Shown piece after piece: positions 1 through 12,964 of a DNA stretch of 64,000 bases. The position numbers and the translations under genes were made by a program. The stretch is from Panopea generosa. Taxonomy: Eukaryota > Mollusca > Bivalvia > Adapedonta > Hiatellidae. Where the stretch lies: positions 50,411,206 to 50,475,205 of the forward strand of contig CM055901.1 of assembly GCA_029582155.1 (NCBI GenBank), in the 5' to 3' direction. Numbering within the stretch: position 1 is the stretch's first letter; each line of letters starts with the position of its first letter. The notes below the pieces were generated by a model, which was given only the letters and a program-made list of their open reading frames with translations, was not told where the DNA came from and did no database searches.

Positions 1-1054
1 CAAACCCAACCAAACAACCATCCCTTCACAAATATTTACCAAACAACAATCGCTCCACACCCAACCAAACAACAATCCCTCCAGACCCAACCAAAGAACA
101 ATCCATTCACAAATATGTACCAAACAACCATCCCTCCACACCCAACCAAACAACAATCACCTCAAATATGTACTAAACAACCATCCTTCCACACCCTACC
201 AAACAACAATCCCCTCACAAATATTTACCAAACAACCATCCCTAAACACTCAACCAAACAACCATCCCTTCACAAATATGTACCAAAAAACCATCCCTCC
301 ACACCCAAACAAACAACCATCCCCTCCCAAATATGTACCAAACAATTATCACTTGACACCTAACCAAACAACCATCCCTTCACAAATATGTACCAAACAA
401 CCATCACTCCACACCCAACCAAACAACCATCCCTTCACAAATATTTACCAAACAACCATCCCTCCACACCCAAATAAACAACCATCCCTCTACACCCAAC
501 CAAACAACAATCCATTCACAAATATGTACCAAACAACCATCCTCCCACACCCAACCAAACAAAATCCATTCACAAATATGTACTAAACAACCATCCTTCC
601 ACACTGAACCAAATAACAATCCCCTCATAAATATGTACCACACAACTATCACTTTACACCTAACCAAACAACCATCCCTCCACACCCAACCAAACAACCA
701 CCCCTCCACACCCAACCAAACAACAATCCATTCACAAACATGTACCAAACAACTATCCTCCCACACCCAACCAAACAACTACCCATTCACAAATAGGTAC
801 CAAACAACCATCCTCCCACAACCAACCAAATAACAATCCTCTCAAATACAGAGTAAACAACCATCCCTCCACACACAACAATCCCCTCACAAATATGTAC
901 CAAACAACCATCCCACCACAAACAACCATCCCTGCACAAATATTTACCAAACAACCAACCCTCCATACCAAAACAAACAACCATCCCTCCACATCTAACA
1001 ACACAACCATCCCCTCACAAATATGTACCAAACAACCATCCCTCCACACACAAA
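1..1054. repeat. Minisatellite array, 27-bp register, two monomer types
   Basis: Two related monomers alternate irregularly. One centres on ACCATCCCTCCACACCCAAC and the other on CCTTCACAAATATGTACC. Recurrences of the second are spaced at about 54, 81 or 108 bp, that is multiples of about 27. The + strand is almost free of G, which occurs mainly in GTACC. The array runs off the left edge of the window, and degenerate traces continue to about 1375. The open frames of up to 124 codons here are repeat products. Confidence 0.93.
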
Positions 1055-2149
1055 ACATGAACTTCTCACCCTGCAATATGACCTTGACTTTGAAGTTAGG
1101 ATCCCCAATATGTTACATACTTCCTCAGAGTATAAGCATGAATACTTAATATAAAGTGCCATCTATCTAACTGCAAGAAATGCACACTCATTAACAACTT
1201 TAAAAAAACTTAAAAGCGGAGGGGACACCAACACCAGGGCATCCCCTAGTCAAGTTCATAATAACTAACAAATAACCATCTCCCAATTTACAAAAACTAA
1301 ACAACTATCACTCCCTAAATATGTACCAAACAATCATCCTTCCACAAGTAGCAAACACTCCTCCCTTCACCAATAATAACTAAACTATTACTCAAAAAAA
1401 AGGATACCAGAATTTTTTCTGACAAATGAGTATCAGCCAATAATATAATGTTTGGATTATAATTAATAATTGCTCAGTTAAGCACGAAAGAGCAATCCCT
1501 TCAATATATAGTGGGTTTTTTTTTAAATAAAGTAATATTTTTATAAATTTGGTGAAAAGATCTTTATGGTTTTTTTTTCTTCAAATATTGCAGCATTAAA
1601 ATGATTGTGCTATAGATAATCCATTTTTTAAGTGTATCCTGTTGTTGATAAATTCTTATATTCCATTCCCACCATTTCTCATCACTACAAGCTATTACAT
1701 AATAATAACCAAACAGTCATTGCTCCCCAAAAAACTACTAGACAACCATTTGCTTTTCCCAGTGAAATTAATTAGTGGTACCTGACCCTCATGTTAAACA
1801 AAAATTACTCGTTTAAATATAATCTTTTTTGTTAACACTTGTGCCAAACATCAATTTCTCAAATTTCCCCCAGACCACAAAGCTCACAAACTCGCACCAT
1901 TTCAAATCAATGTCACCAAGAACAAACACACTCCTGCCTACATTATTTTATATAATATTCCAACAATTGTTTTCCCTGGGAAAAAATGGAGAAGGTTTTA
2001 TTGCAAAAGTCAATTAAGTAGGAAGCAAGCGGGCAATATATTGTGTTACAATCTGTCAGCTTCACTCTAAGGTGAGGCCTGGCTAGCTCTTACTGATAAC
2101 TTAGATATCTTATCACACTAAGTAATTAATTACTGCAGCACCTTAATGT
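1055..2149. other. Non-coding spacer with decayed repeat traces
   Basis: Degenerate copies of the left array appear at about 1255-1375 (AACAACTATCACTCCCTAAA, then ATGTACCAAACAATCATCCT). The rest is AT-rich with T runs near 1507 and 1568. I see no credible gene. Confidence 0.6.
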
Positions 2150-3110
2150 AGTGTAAACAATTAATTAACATGCATGAATATACAAGGTAAACAATTAATT
2201 ATTTACCTTGTATATACATGCAGGTTAACAATAATTGTTTACTTACATGTATATACAAGGTAAACAATTAATTGTTAACCTACATGTATATACAAGGTAA
2301 ACAATTAATTATAAACCTACATGTATATACATAGTAAACAATTAATTGTTAACCTACATGTATCTACAAGGTAAATAATTAATTGTTAACCTACATGTAT
2401 ATACAAGGTAAACAAACAATTGTTAACCTACATGTATCTACAAGGTAAACAAACAATTGTTAACCTACATGTATATACAAGGTTAACAAACAATTGTTAA
2501 CCTACATGTATCTACAAGGTAAACAAACAATTGTTAACCTACATGTATATACAAGGTTAACAAACAATTGTTAACCTACATGTATCTACAAGGTAAATAA
2601 TTTATTGTTAACCTACATGTATATACAAGGTAAATAATTTATTGTTAACCTACATGTATGTAGTTACAAGGTAAACAATTAATTGTTAACCTACATGTAT
2701 ATAGTTACAAGGTAAATAATTAATTTTTAACCTAATTTATACTAATTTATTTGAGCTCAATTGCAATGAAAGCTCAAAGTTTATATGAACCCCTCTCGAG
2801 ACCAGTTCCTGGGTAGAACCAGTATTGTGTTGTTTTATGAGAGGCATTGGGTCAAGCTGGGGATCAAACCAGCAACATCTGGCATGAGCAGCCATCACTC
2901 TATCCATTACACTACCACAGTGTTAACCTGCATGTATATACAAGGTAAATAATTAATTGTTAACTTACATGTTTATAAAAGGTAAATAATTAATTGTTAA
3001 CCTATACGTATACAAGGTAAACAATTAATTGTTAACCTGCATGCATATACAAGGTAAATAATTATTTGTTAACCTGCATGTATACAAAGTAAACAATTAA
3101 CTATCTAATT
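2150..3110. repeat. Minisatellite array, 37-bp unit, containing one inverted unit
   Basis: The unit contains AACAATTAATTGTTAACC followed by TACATGTATATACAAGGT; the total is about 37 bp. It includes the 14-bp palindrome AACAATTAATTGTT, so each unit can fold. One unit near 2200-2220 is reversed, making a hairpin at 2173-2220. The array is interrupted at 2736-2921 by a SINE and resumes directly after it. Confidence 0.92.
2736..2921 (-). mobile_element. tRNA-derived SINE, family A, inserted in the 37-bp array
   Basis: Read on the minus strand, the head has an A-box-like TAGTGTAATGGATAGAGTG and a B-box-like GGTTTGATCCC, then a body with TACTGGTTCTACCCAGGAA and an AT-rich tail. Homologous copies lie at 16554-16741, 20124-20316 and, in part, 9400-9505. 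Array units abut both sides, so the SINE entered an existing array. Confidence 0.82.
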
Positions 3111-3908
3111 CAAATCAAGCAACTATTACAATTTTATTGTCCAAGGACAAATGTCAATTTTCATCCTTTCAAGGGCAGTAACTCTGGAGTTACAATAATG
3201 ATTCTGATCATCTTTCTTGGGCCCGAAAATAAAAAGTTGTTTGTTTGATGTATCCCTACTTACCTATCAAAAAAGCTGCCTACTCTAAATTTTTTTCAGA
3301 TATTAGAAACAGTATTTTTTATATTCCAATAACTATGACGCTAACTGTATAGATAATATTTTTTTGAAATGAAAAAAAAAATTAATCCTCTTACCTATGT
3401 ACCTAATCAATTTTGAAAAGTAGGATCAAGATAAGCAAAATAATATTATTTCAATATTGGCCTGAATGGCACATATAACTGGACTGCCCAAGTTATTGTC
3501 CCAGACATACATTTTGTGTGTGAATATGTGGGGAAGTAGTCAGTGGGTCGCAGAGACAAGATGTGTCTAGTGCTGGTAACTAACTTAGCAGATCCCAGAA
3601 AGGGTGACACTGTTAAATAACTGAAATACTTTTGAAACTAGAAATGCGCCTGTTGGACACAGATGCAAATGTAACAATTGGACACAGATGCAGTGGCTAT
3701 ATTGACAAATACTGAACTTGCCATGTATTCAATAAGTAAACAGCTATACACCAATCTTTGTTAAAAACACAGACTAATTCAGAAGTTATTCATTAAAAAC
3801 CTGCACAGACGAACAGGATGATGAACAATTGATGTCCCTTCATCATTCTTTGAAAGGCAGAGGTATAAAAACGCTAAAACCCTCTACAATAAACAGTGTC
3901 CTACACAA
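3111..3908. other. Non-coding spacer with dispersed-repeat fragments
   Basis: Around 3645-3700, AGAAATGCGCCTGTTGGACA recurs as a short near-duplicate and resembles a segment at 42265-42295, so it is probably part of a dispersed repeat. No gene is apparent. Confidence 0.5.
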
Positions 3909-4140
3909 TGCTCCAGATTTCTTAAAATGAGTATTTTACCCCTTTAATAAGTATGAAATGCTAATTTTCAAAATGTTATGGGTAAAAATGAACATTCTTA
4001 TCAAATTGCCATTTAAAACAAACTAATCAACACTGAAATTGAGATTAACCAATACTTATTTTAACCCTTCATTTAAATTTCAATGCTTTATTCAGAAATA
4101 TCAATGCTTAAATCCCCCCAAATAGTGATTACCAAGAGCA
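3909..4140. mobile_element. MITE-like element, about 230 bp, copy 1
   Basis: The left end TGCTCCAGATTTC and the right end AGTGATTACCAAGAGCA are imperfect inverted repeats. The interior (for example AAATTGCCATTTAAAACAAA) matches 54759-54987 over nearly its whole length, and the second copy shows the same terminal inversion more clearly. Superfamily is not assigned and no target duplication is clear. Confidence 0.65.
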
Positions 4141-5099
4141 CTGGTCCTACAGAAAGCTTTCATCAGGGTTAATGTACACTAAAATGTGACCAATGCAATA
4201 ATTAAGACCTATTGAGAAACCACAAACAGAAAATACAATATGGAGACTGTAGTAGATAATGATAACAATGTAGCAATACAAGATATTGATTCTGGTTCCA
4301 GAAGACATTGTTACAAAGCAACAGTACAATGGGTTTGTGGAGAAAAAACATGATGTGATTGACAATAGGATGTCATTAGAATCGTGTAACAAGACTCAGC
4401 AGTGAGACACCCTGTAGTTTACAGAGAGACAGGCACTGGTGGTGTCAGGTTCCCGTCTACACCATTAATTGGTTTATATAATGACAGTTTATCTTCTGCA
4501 CATACAAACTTTATTTACTTATCATAGCTTACAACAGGAGCTGTCATTTTTTATATGATGTGATAATAATTTAAGGACACAAGGAATGACTGCAGTTTAA
4601 TGCAAAGACAGCAACAATTTACACAAACTCTGCAGTGAGTTTGGTAAAGCACCACGATAAGAAATGTTTGTGTTCAATTATTATATGCAAAGACTAACAT
4701 GGAAATAAATTTTGACAAAAATACCCTGAATAAGAAAGACAGATATCATAAAAATAATCATGGATACCAAGACAGACCTCATGAAAACAGCAATCTTGAG
4801 TACTAGTACATATTTATTACAGGAGAGGAATATTCTTTGGCTATAACTAAACAGATTTTATAATACAATTACCTTGGATACTAAGACATAATGATAACCT
4901 GGTGCTAGCATATACAATTATAAGAAAGCAATGTTTTACCTCCTGAAACCAAAAACCTTGAGCAATAAGAACTATCCTATGGACAAATAAAAACATGATA
5001 TTGTGACACCAATAAACTTGAATGATAGGAAATGTCACTGCCTTGGTTTAATGATATGACATATCTCATAGGAATATAATAAGATTACGAAAAGATTTC
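4141..5099. other. Non-coding spacer
   Basis: AT-rich sequence. The minus-strand open frames here (81 and 63 codons) have no recognisable motif. From about 4740, loose repeats of CATGAAAACAGCAATCTTG type may be the decayed edge of the following array. Confidence 0.5.
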
Positions 5100-7395
5100 A
5101 TGCCAATTATCTTGGATTAAGACATCAATTACCTAAAATCAAGACAATACTTAGTATAACAATTACAGGTATATCTTAGGAAAACAATTACCTGGGATTA
5201 AGACAAGACCTAGTATAACAATTACAGACATATCTCAGGAAAACAATTACTTAGTATTAAGACAGGTGTCATGACATCAGTAAACTTGGATTAAGGCAGA
5301 TCCCATGGCAACAATTACAGACATGTCTCATGACAACAATAACCTTGGATTAAGATATAGCTCATAACAGTTATAGACATGTCTCAGGAAAACAATAACC
5401 TTGGATTTATACAGACCTCATGACAACAAAAATCTTGGATTAAAACATATCTTGTGACAATAATAACCTTGGATTAAAACATATCTTGTGACAACAATAA
5501 CTTTGGACTAATACACCTCTCATGGCAACAATAACAGACATGTCACAGGAAAACAATTACCTAGAGCAATTCACATGGCAACAATGACCTTACTATGGCA
5601 AATTACATGACAACATTGACTTTGGATACTAAGGAAATTCACATGGCAGCAATGACCTTACTTAGACAAATTACATGACAACAATAACCTTGGATACTAG
5701 GGCATTTCACATGGCAACAGTGGCCTTACTATGACATATTACATGACAACAATAACCATGAACACTAGGACAATTCACATGACAATAATGACCTTACTAT
5801 GACAAATTACATGACAACAATAACCATGGACACTAGGACAATTCACATGGCAATAATGACCTAACTATGATGAATTACATGACAACAATAACCATGGACA
5901 CTAGGACAATTCACATGGCAACAATCACCTATCACAAATTACATGACAACAATAACCATTGACACTACGACAATTCACATGACAACAATGATCTTGCTTT
6001 GACAAATAACATGACAACAATAACCTTGGATACTAAGATAACTCACATGGCAACAATGACCTTACTATCACAAACTACATGACAACAATAACCTTGGATA
6101 CTAGGGCAATTTACATGGCAATAATGACCTTACTATGACGAATTACATGACAACAATAACCATGGACACTAGGACAATTCGCATGGAGGCAACAATGACC
6201 TTACTATCCAAATTACATGACAACAATTACCATGGACACTAAGACAATTCACATGATAACAATGACTGTGCTATGACAAATTACATGAAAACAATAACCA
6301 TGGACACTAGGACAACTCACATGGCAACAATGACCTTTCTATCACAAATTACATGACAATAACCATGGACATTAGGACAATTCACATGACAACAATAATC
6401 TTGGATACTAGCGCAATTCACATGGCAACAATGACCTTACTATCACAAATAACATGAAAACAATAACCATGGACACTACGACAATTCACATGACAACAAT
6501 GACCTTACTATGACAAATTACATGACAACAATGATCTTGCTATGACAAATTACATGACAACAATAACCTATGATACTAAGATAATTCACATGGCAACGAT
6601 GACCTTACTATGACAAATTACATGACAACAATAACCTTGGATACTAGGGCAATTTGCATGGCAACAATGACCGTACTATGACATATTACATGACAACAAT
6701 AACCACAGACACTAGGACAATTCGCATGGCAACAATGACCTTACTATGACAAATTACATGACAACAATGATTTTGCTGTGACAAATTACATGACAACAAT
6801 AAAAACTATGATACTAAGATAATTCACATGGCAACGATGACCTTACTATGACAAATTACATGACAACAATAACCTTGGATACTAGGGCAATTCGCAGGGC
6901 AACAATGACCGTAGTACGACAAATTACATGACAACAATAACCACGGACACTAGGACAATTCACATGGCAACAATGACCATACTATCACAAATTATATGAC
7001 AACAATAACCATGGACACTAGAGCAATTCACATGGCAACAATAACCTTACTGTCACAAATTACATGACAAAAATAACCATTGACACTAGGGCAATTCACA
7101 TGGCAACAATAACCTTACTGTCACAAATTACATGACAAAAATAACCATGGACACTAGGACAATTCACATGGCAACAATGACTGTACTATGACAAATTACA
7201 TGACAACAATAACCATGGACACTAGGACAATTCACATGGCAACAATGACCTTACTATCACAAATTATATGACAACAATAACCATGGACACTAGGGCAATT
7301 CACATGGCAACAATAACCTTACTGTCACAAATTACATGACAAAAATAACCATGGACACTATGACAAATTATATGACAACAATTGACCTTTGATAC
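5100..7395. repeat. Minisatellite: 34-bp monomers on the left, 68-bp dimer units on the right
   Basis: From about 5560 the unit is 68 bp and consists of two half-units: AACAATAACCATGGACACTA... (36 bp) and AACAATGACCTTACTATGAC... (32 bp). The left flank, 5100-5560, has single units of about 34 bp (AACAATAACCTTGGATTAAG...). This fits a dimer that became the unit of amplification while the edge kept the older monomer. About 27 dimers are present. Confidence 0.92.
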
Positions 7396-8343
7396 TAGGA
7401 AAAAAGTAGATATATTCATTCCACTTAAACAATCCCTGACTATTATATTATACAACAATTATATTAATTTGGTATTCTATTTTCAGCAGCTGAAGGACAT
7501 ATTGATTTTTTTACTACAATGTCTGTTGACCCTTCTTTTACCCAAAACTCTGCCTTAAGTAAGATTAACAGCTGATTATCTGTCCCAAATCAAAAGAAAA
7601 GAGAAAGAATATTATCAGGATAACCAATCAGAAAAGTTCTATAGAAGCTGTAGACATCAAAGGTCAGTGAAGCTGTTTGGCCAGTAATCACATGTGACAT
7701 GGCCAATAATTGAATGATCCCAACACAAATCACATAGCACAAAATAATAGTGTCTATTCATGCACAGGAACCATGCCAGAAAATAGTTCTTGCGGAAGCA
7801 ACAATAACTGCTTCTGTAAATATCATTTTATCAAAAACAACATGACTTTAGTTTCACCTCAAACAGCAAATCAGTTTACTTAGACCAAAGAGTAAATGTT
7901 ATAGGTGAGGGGAATGCCCTCAGTCCAGTTAAACAAAAATGACAACTTATATACACATGTGGAATATGAGAGTAATATTATTATTAAATATTTTGGTTAA
8001 ACGCGTTCAATTATGCCCATTGACTGGATAAAATTTAGACAGACTTAGTCACAATGAAAGATAATAGAGAAACAGAGTTTTTTATTTTATTTTTTATTTA
8101 TTGATATCAATAGTAAATTAAGCTTTTTTTTTTTGTTTCCAAATGGCCATGTTTGTATTGCAGTTCCATTTATATACATCGTCTAGCTTTACGACACCTC
8201 CTGAACAGTGCTATACCTCTCACTACACAATTACGCCCCTTTTTTCCCCCCGTGGTAACATGATTCTTACGCTTAAAAAAAAGTCCTATGTAATATAGTT
8301 TCAAAATGGTTCATAGTGGTTGTGATTTCTCACTGCAGCTGAG
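7396..8343. other. Non-coding spacer
   Basis: AT-rich, with low-complexity T-rich stretches near 8070-8130. No gene or clear repeat is seen. Confidence 0.5.
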
Positions 8344-8428
8344 TTCTACTTCAAGTTACTTCTCCTGTTCTACTTCAAGTTACTTCTCCTGTTCTACTTC
8401 AAGTTACTTCTCCTGTTCTACTTCAAGT
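8344..8428. repeat. Short tandem repeat, 24-bp unit
   Basis: Three and a half copies of GTTCTACTTCAAGTTACTTC plus TCCT, the last diverging. They form the 3' end of a 112-codon minus-strand frame that runs to 8742. Confidence 0.9.
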
Positions 8429-9399
8429 AACTGCTCTCTGTATCTACTGTTGGTATCATTTAATGACAAAAATGTTGGATAAATTGGCAAGTACCAAGAA
8501 GATCCACAACTTTCTCCCCAAAATGATCCGTTTGATACACAAGCATAAACAAAACGTTTACATTGCAGGCACAACCCTGAAAGCAGCAAACCGTTTATAA
8601 TGTTCCAGAATGAGAAAGGACTACAATGAACTTGCACCTGTTCACCCACCAACTCCAAGACATGATTTGCAGAGCTTTCACCTCTGTAATCAATTCTCAA
8701 TTCTGGCCAATTGAGTGGAAAAGTAACTACACTGACATTCACTTACCTTAATGAACATCCTCCCCAGTTACAAAGGGTCAACCTGCAGTCAATACCAGAT
8801 TTATGTCATGATAACTTCCAGATCTTGGTATCAGACTTACATCTGAAAAAAACACATGGTAAACTAGTTCACCAACACACATAACATGACATTTATAAGA
8901 TCTATTAATTTAAATTTTGACACAACTTTCAGGTCAACTTATCTATCAGAGATTTGTTTTTCCGTTTAACCTTTTGTTATGGTGGCTTACATCTTAAAAT
9001 ACACATCATCGCAATCTGGTTCATTAATATACAACCATGACATTCATAAATTACAGACAGTATTATAAATTTTGACAATCATAGACTAGTAAAATTTATA
9101 TATTTATGACTTTTTTCACCAGGTTTATACAAGGTATATGTATATTGGTAAAGAACATTTAAAAGTCCTGATCATTGTGGTGGTTACATCATCCACATGA
9201 CTGGCGGCAGCAAAAGGACCACTTAACCCTATGTTTGTGACTCAAAAGAGATGGATGGAAATTGCTGAGGCTTGCAAGTAACAAATCAAGGTTTTAGGTT
9301 CAACTAATATTTATTGGTCCTTGTCCATCTCCCCTCACACCTCACACACAATAATTTATGTATGCTAATCTGTTGGTTTTCTTTGCTAATGTCTATCTA
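8429..9399. other. Non-coding spacer with an unresolved minus-strand open frame
   Basis: A minus-strand frame of 112 codons spans 8404-8742. It is rich in Cys and Trp but has no family I recognise. Just upstream on the same strand is a consensus-like splice donor (AAG|GTAAGT, near 8750) and an acceptor-like TTTTTTTCAG near 8840. No frame stays open across the whole interval between them, so I do not call a gene. The rest is AT-rich. Confidence 0.3.
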
Positions 9400-9505
9400 T
9401 AACTGAGTCTGGAACGAACCAGTAACAAGTTCTTTTTTCGACAGGACATCAGGTCAAGCCAGGGATTGAACCTTTGATATCTGGCATGAGTGACCAACAC
9501 TGCAC
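9400..9505 (-). mobile_element. SINE family A, partial copy that grades into a minisatellite
   Basis: Matches the family A body and head (AACCAGTAACAAG, GGTCAAGCCAGGGATTGAAC, ATCTGGCATGAGTGACCAAC). The tRNA-head end passes without a break into the 28-bp array, whose unit resembles the family's A-box segment. Confidence 0.65.
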
Positions 9506-9915
9506 TACTAGGCCAACACTCCATCATCTCCACTACTGGGCCAACACTATATCATCTCCACTACTGGGCCAACACTCTATTATATCAACTACTGGGCAAA
9601 GACCCTTTTATCTCCACTACTGGGCCAACACTTTATTATCTCCATTACTAGGCCAACACTTTATTATCTCCACTATTGGGCCAACACTCTATCATCTCCA
9701 CTACTGGACCAACACTCCATTATCTCCGTTACTGGGCCAACACTCTATTATCTCCACTACTGGGCCAACACTCTATTATCTCCACTACCGGGTCAGCACT
9801 CTATAATCTCCATTATTTGGCCAACACTGTATTATCACCATTACTGGGCCAACCCTCTTTTACGTGTATCTCCACTACTGGGCCAACACTCTATTATCTT
9901 CTCTACCGGGCCAAA
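9505..9915. repeat. Minisatellite, 28-bp unit, derived from a SINE head
   Basis: The unit is TACTGGGCCAACACTCTATT plus ATCTCCAC; successive ACTGGGCC starts at 9731 and 9759 give the 28-bp period. About 14 units. The segment GCCAACACTCTAT..ATC..CACTAC aligns with the SINE A copy at about 2891-2917 (GCCATCACTCTATCCATTAC then ACTACC). Confidence 0.88.
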
Positions 9916-10699
9916 CGCCACTAAACATTCCTCAATGAGCCTACACCTACAGAAAGTGAAAGTCATCAATTAAAGTTCAGCATCTTGGCTCCTTATAATC
10001 AGGTTATTGTTCTACAAATAACTGTTGATGAAGTCCCCTGTAGAATACATTCCTCTGATCTAGATATTAGATGAAGTCTGTTTAATTAAAGCATCCAATG
10101 TAGAAATGAGAGTTGAGGCACGGACATGTCATGTCTACAGATGTAGTTTTTTATTTGTTTCCACACATGGTTTATGTCCAGCTAGACCTATGTTTGTTTG
10201 CATGCCATAGTATTTGTTTTTTTAGCATCACGTTCCCTTATCTGAAAAAACCTGTTGATTATTATCTCATATGAACTAATAATAACCCCCATGTTTCATT
10301 TCCAAGGTCATTATAATTTTAATACACGATTCTGTTTAAAACAGTTTTAGCTAAAATACTAAATGAAATCGCATTATTAGTGTCTCTTTTAAACCATTTT
10401 TAAATTTCTTTTGATCAATTCAATATATGGTATTGTTATCATGTCACCTGTCTATGAATGCATATAGAACACATATTTCAATACTTTAAATGGTCAGAAG
10501 GTGTTTCCATTTTTGCAGGTTCATAGAATATTATATTTATTCATAAATATTTAATATTTTATAATTATGATCGCTATATTCTACATTGGACAGTCTTTGA
10601 AGAAACGTGGAACAATATCATTCAATAATTTTGATACTTTGCATCTTTTGCACCATTTGGTGTTTGCTATGGTCATTCTGCTTTCTCGTATTTGAGGGC
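9916..10699. other. Non-coding spacer
   Basis: AT-rich sequence. The part from about 10600 contains early, decayed versions of the following 60-bp unit. No gene is seen. Confidence 0.5.
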
Positions 10700-12060
10700 T
10701 CACAGAACCTTATTTTTGGTGTTTGATATGTTCAATGTCATTGCAGGCACATAAAACTACTCCTTTCGATATTTTGTATTGTCAGAGTATATCTTCTCAT
10801 CTTTGCAAGCACAGAGAACCACACATTTCAATATTTAATAAATTTTATTGTCAGTGTGTCTTCTCATCTTCACATCACTCCATTCAATATTTTTTATGGT
10901 CTGAGTATTACTTCTCATCTTTGCAGTCACATGGAACCAAATATTTCATATTTTATATGGTCAGTGTATGTCTTCTCATCTTTGCAGGCACATGGTATAA
11001 CACCTTTCAATATTTGATATGGCCAGTGTGTGTCTTCTCATCTTTGCAGACACATGGAACCAAATATTTCATATTTTATATGGTATGAGTATGACTTCTC
11101 ATCTTTGCAGTCACATGGAACCACACCTTTAAATATTTGATATGGTCAGTGTATGTCTTCTCATCATTGCAGGCACATGGAACAACACCTTTCAATATTT
11201 GATATGGCCAGTGTATATTCTCTCATGATTGCGGGCACACAGAACCAAATATTTCATATTTTATATGGTCTGAGTATGACTTCTCATCTTTGCAGTCACA
11301 TGGAACCACACCTTTAAATATTTGATATGGCCAGTGTATGTCTTCTCATCATTGCGGGCACATGGAACAACACCTTTCAATATTTGATATGACCAGTGTA
11401 TGTCTTCTCATGATTGCGGGCACATGTAACCAAATATTTCATATTTCATATGGCCAGTGTATGTCTTTTCATCATTGCAAGCACATGGAACAACACTTTT
11501 CAATATTTGATATCATGGTCAGTGTATGTCTTCTCATCATTGCCAGCACATGGAAAGACACCTTTCACTATTTGATATGGCCAATGTATGTCTTTTCATC
11601 TTTGCAGACACATGGAACCAAATATTTCATATTTGATATGGTCAGCGTATGTCTTCTTATCATTGCAGGCACATGAAACAACACCTTTCAATATTTGATA
11701 TGGCCAGTATATGTCTTGTCATCTTTGCAGACAAATGGAACCAAATATTTTATATTTGATATGGTCAGTGTATGTCTTCTCATCATTGCAAGCACATGGA
11801 ACAACACCTTTCAATATTTGATATGGCAAGTGTATGTTGTCACATCTTTGCAGACGCATGGAACCAAATATTTCATTATTTATATGGTCAGTCTATGTCT
11901 TATAATTTTGCAGGCACATAGAACCATTTAATTTTTTTTTGGTCAGTGTATGTCTTCTCATCTTTGCAGGCACATGAAACCCACCGTTCAATATTTAATT
12001 TGGTCAGTGTCTTTGCAGGCACATAGAACCACACAATTCAATATCTAATATGATCAGAGT
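10700..12060. repeat. Minisatellite, about 60-bp unit, two alternating subtypes
   Basis: The common block is CAGTGTATGTCTTCTCATC followed by TTTGCAGGCACATGGAAC. Subtype A continues AACACCTTTCAATATTTGAT and subtype B continues CAAATATTTCATATTTTATA. A and B often alternate, giving an approximate 120-bp higher-order unit. About 22 monomers. Confidence 0.9.
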
Positions 12061-12440
12061 TTATCTTACTGATCATTGCCACTATAATTAAACTATATCA
12101 ACAGATGTAAATAACACCATCTGTGTAGAAGTCAAACTAAAGGAGAGCTGTTGATCCATTGATCAAATTGATGTAGATAGCATTATCCAGCAACAATTAT
12201 TCTAGGGTTTGGATTTCTTCCTATCTTATCTCTGCATCTCATCATCAGGACTGAGAATATTATTATAATGATAGAACAGGGAAAGAGGGATTAGAGATGA
12301 TTATTTTACAAGAGACAACATTGGCCTGTGGAGACAGAAAAACAGGGTTATAACACTGGCATTCATGCATTGTAACATTGGCAACAGAATGACAGGTTAA
12401 ATATATAAATTTACTAAAACATGCAACAGAGTATTTTGTA
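12061..12440. other. Non-coding spacer
   Basis: Unique-looking AT-rich sequence. No gene, RNA or clear repeat is seen. Confidence 0.5.
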
Positions 12441-12740
12441 GTTCATGCACAAGATTGACAAAAATATTCCACAAAGTGTACTATGCACAAAATTGACAAT
12501 AGACAAAATATATTCCTGAAAGTGTACTATTCATAAAATTGACAGAACATATTCCTAATTAGTGGACTATGCATAAAATTGACAAAACTTATATCTCAAA
12601 ATTGACAGAACATATTCCTAACAGGGGACTATGCACAACATTGACAATAGACTAAACATATTCCCCAAAGTGTACTATTTGTGAAATTGACAAAACGTAT
12701 TCCTCAAAGTGTACTATCCAAAAAGAAGGACAAAACCTAT
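12441..12740. repeat. Degenerate tandem repeat, about 40-46-bp spacing
   Basis: Copies of ATTGACAAAACATATTCCTC then AAAGTGTACTATGCA recur with much divergence. The spacing and the ATTGACA core suggest a relationship to the 46-bp array that begins near 12965. Confidence 0.7.
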
Positions 12741-12964
12741 TCTTCTTATTAAACAATGCATACAAAATTTAACAACAATGCACACAAAAATAACAACAAT
12801 GCACACCAAGTTGACAAGACATTAAGTCCAAGGAGTTAGATACCAGTATACACACAATATATATACATCACAATGCAGCAGTCAAACCCAAAACTAGGAT
12901 ATCATCAAAATTTTCAACATAATACTCTATGGATCCAAATATTGATCTGTGCAATAAGAACAAT

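Noticed and set aside
1-1054. Telomere-like or subtelomeric repeat
   Set aside because: C-rich and A-rich, but it has no (TTAGGG)n or its complement; the unit is about 27 bp and irregular.
8404-8742. 112-codon minus-strand Cys/Trp-rich frame
   Set aside because: Ends in a 24-bp tandem repeat, and no frame connects it to the splice-like signals upstream. Left as unresolved.
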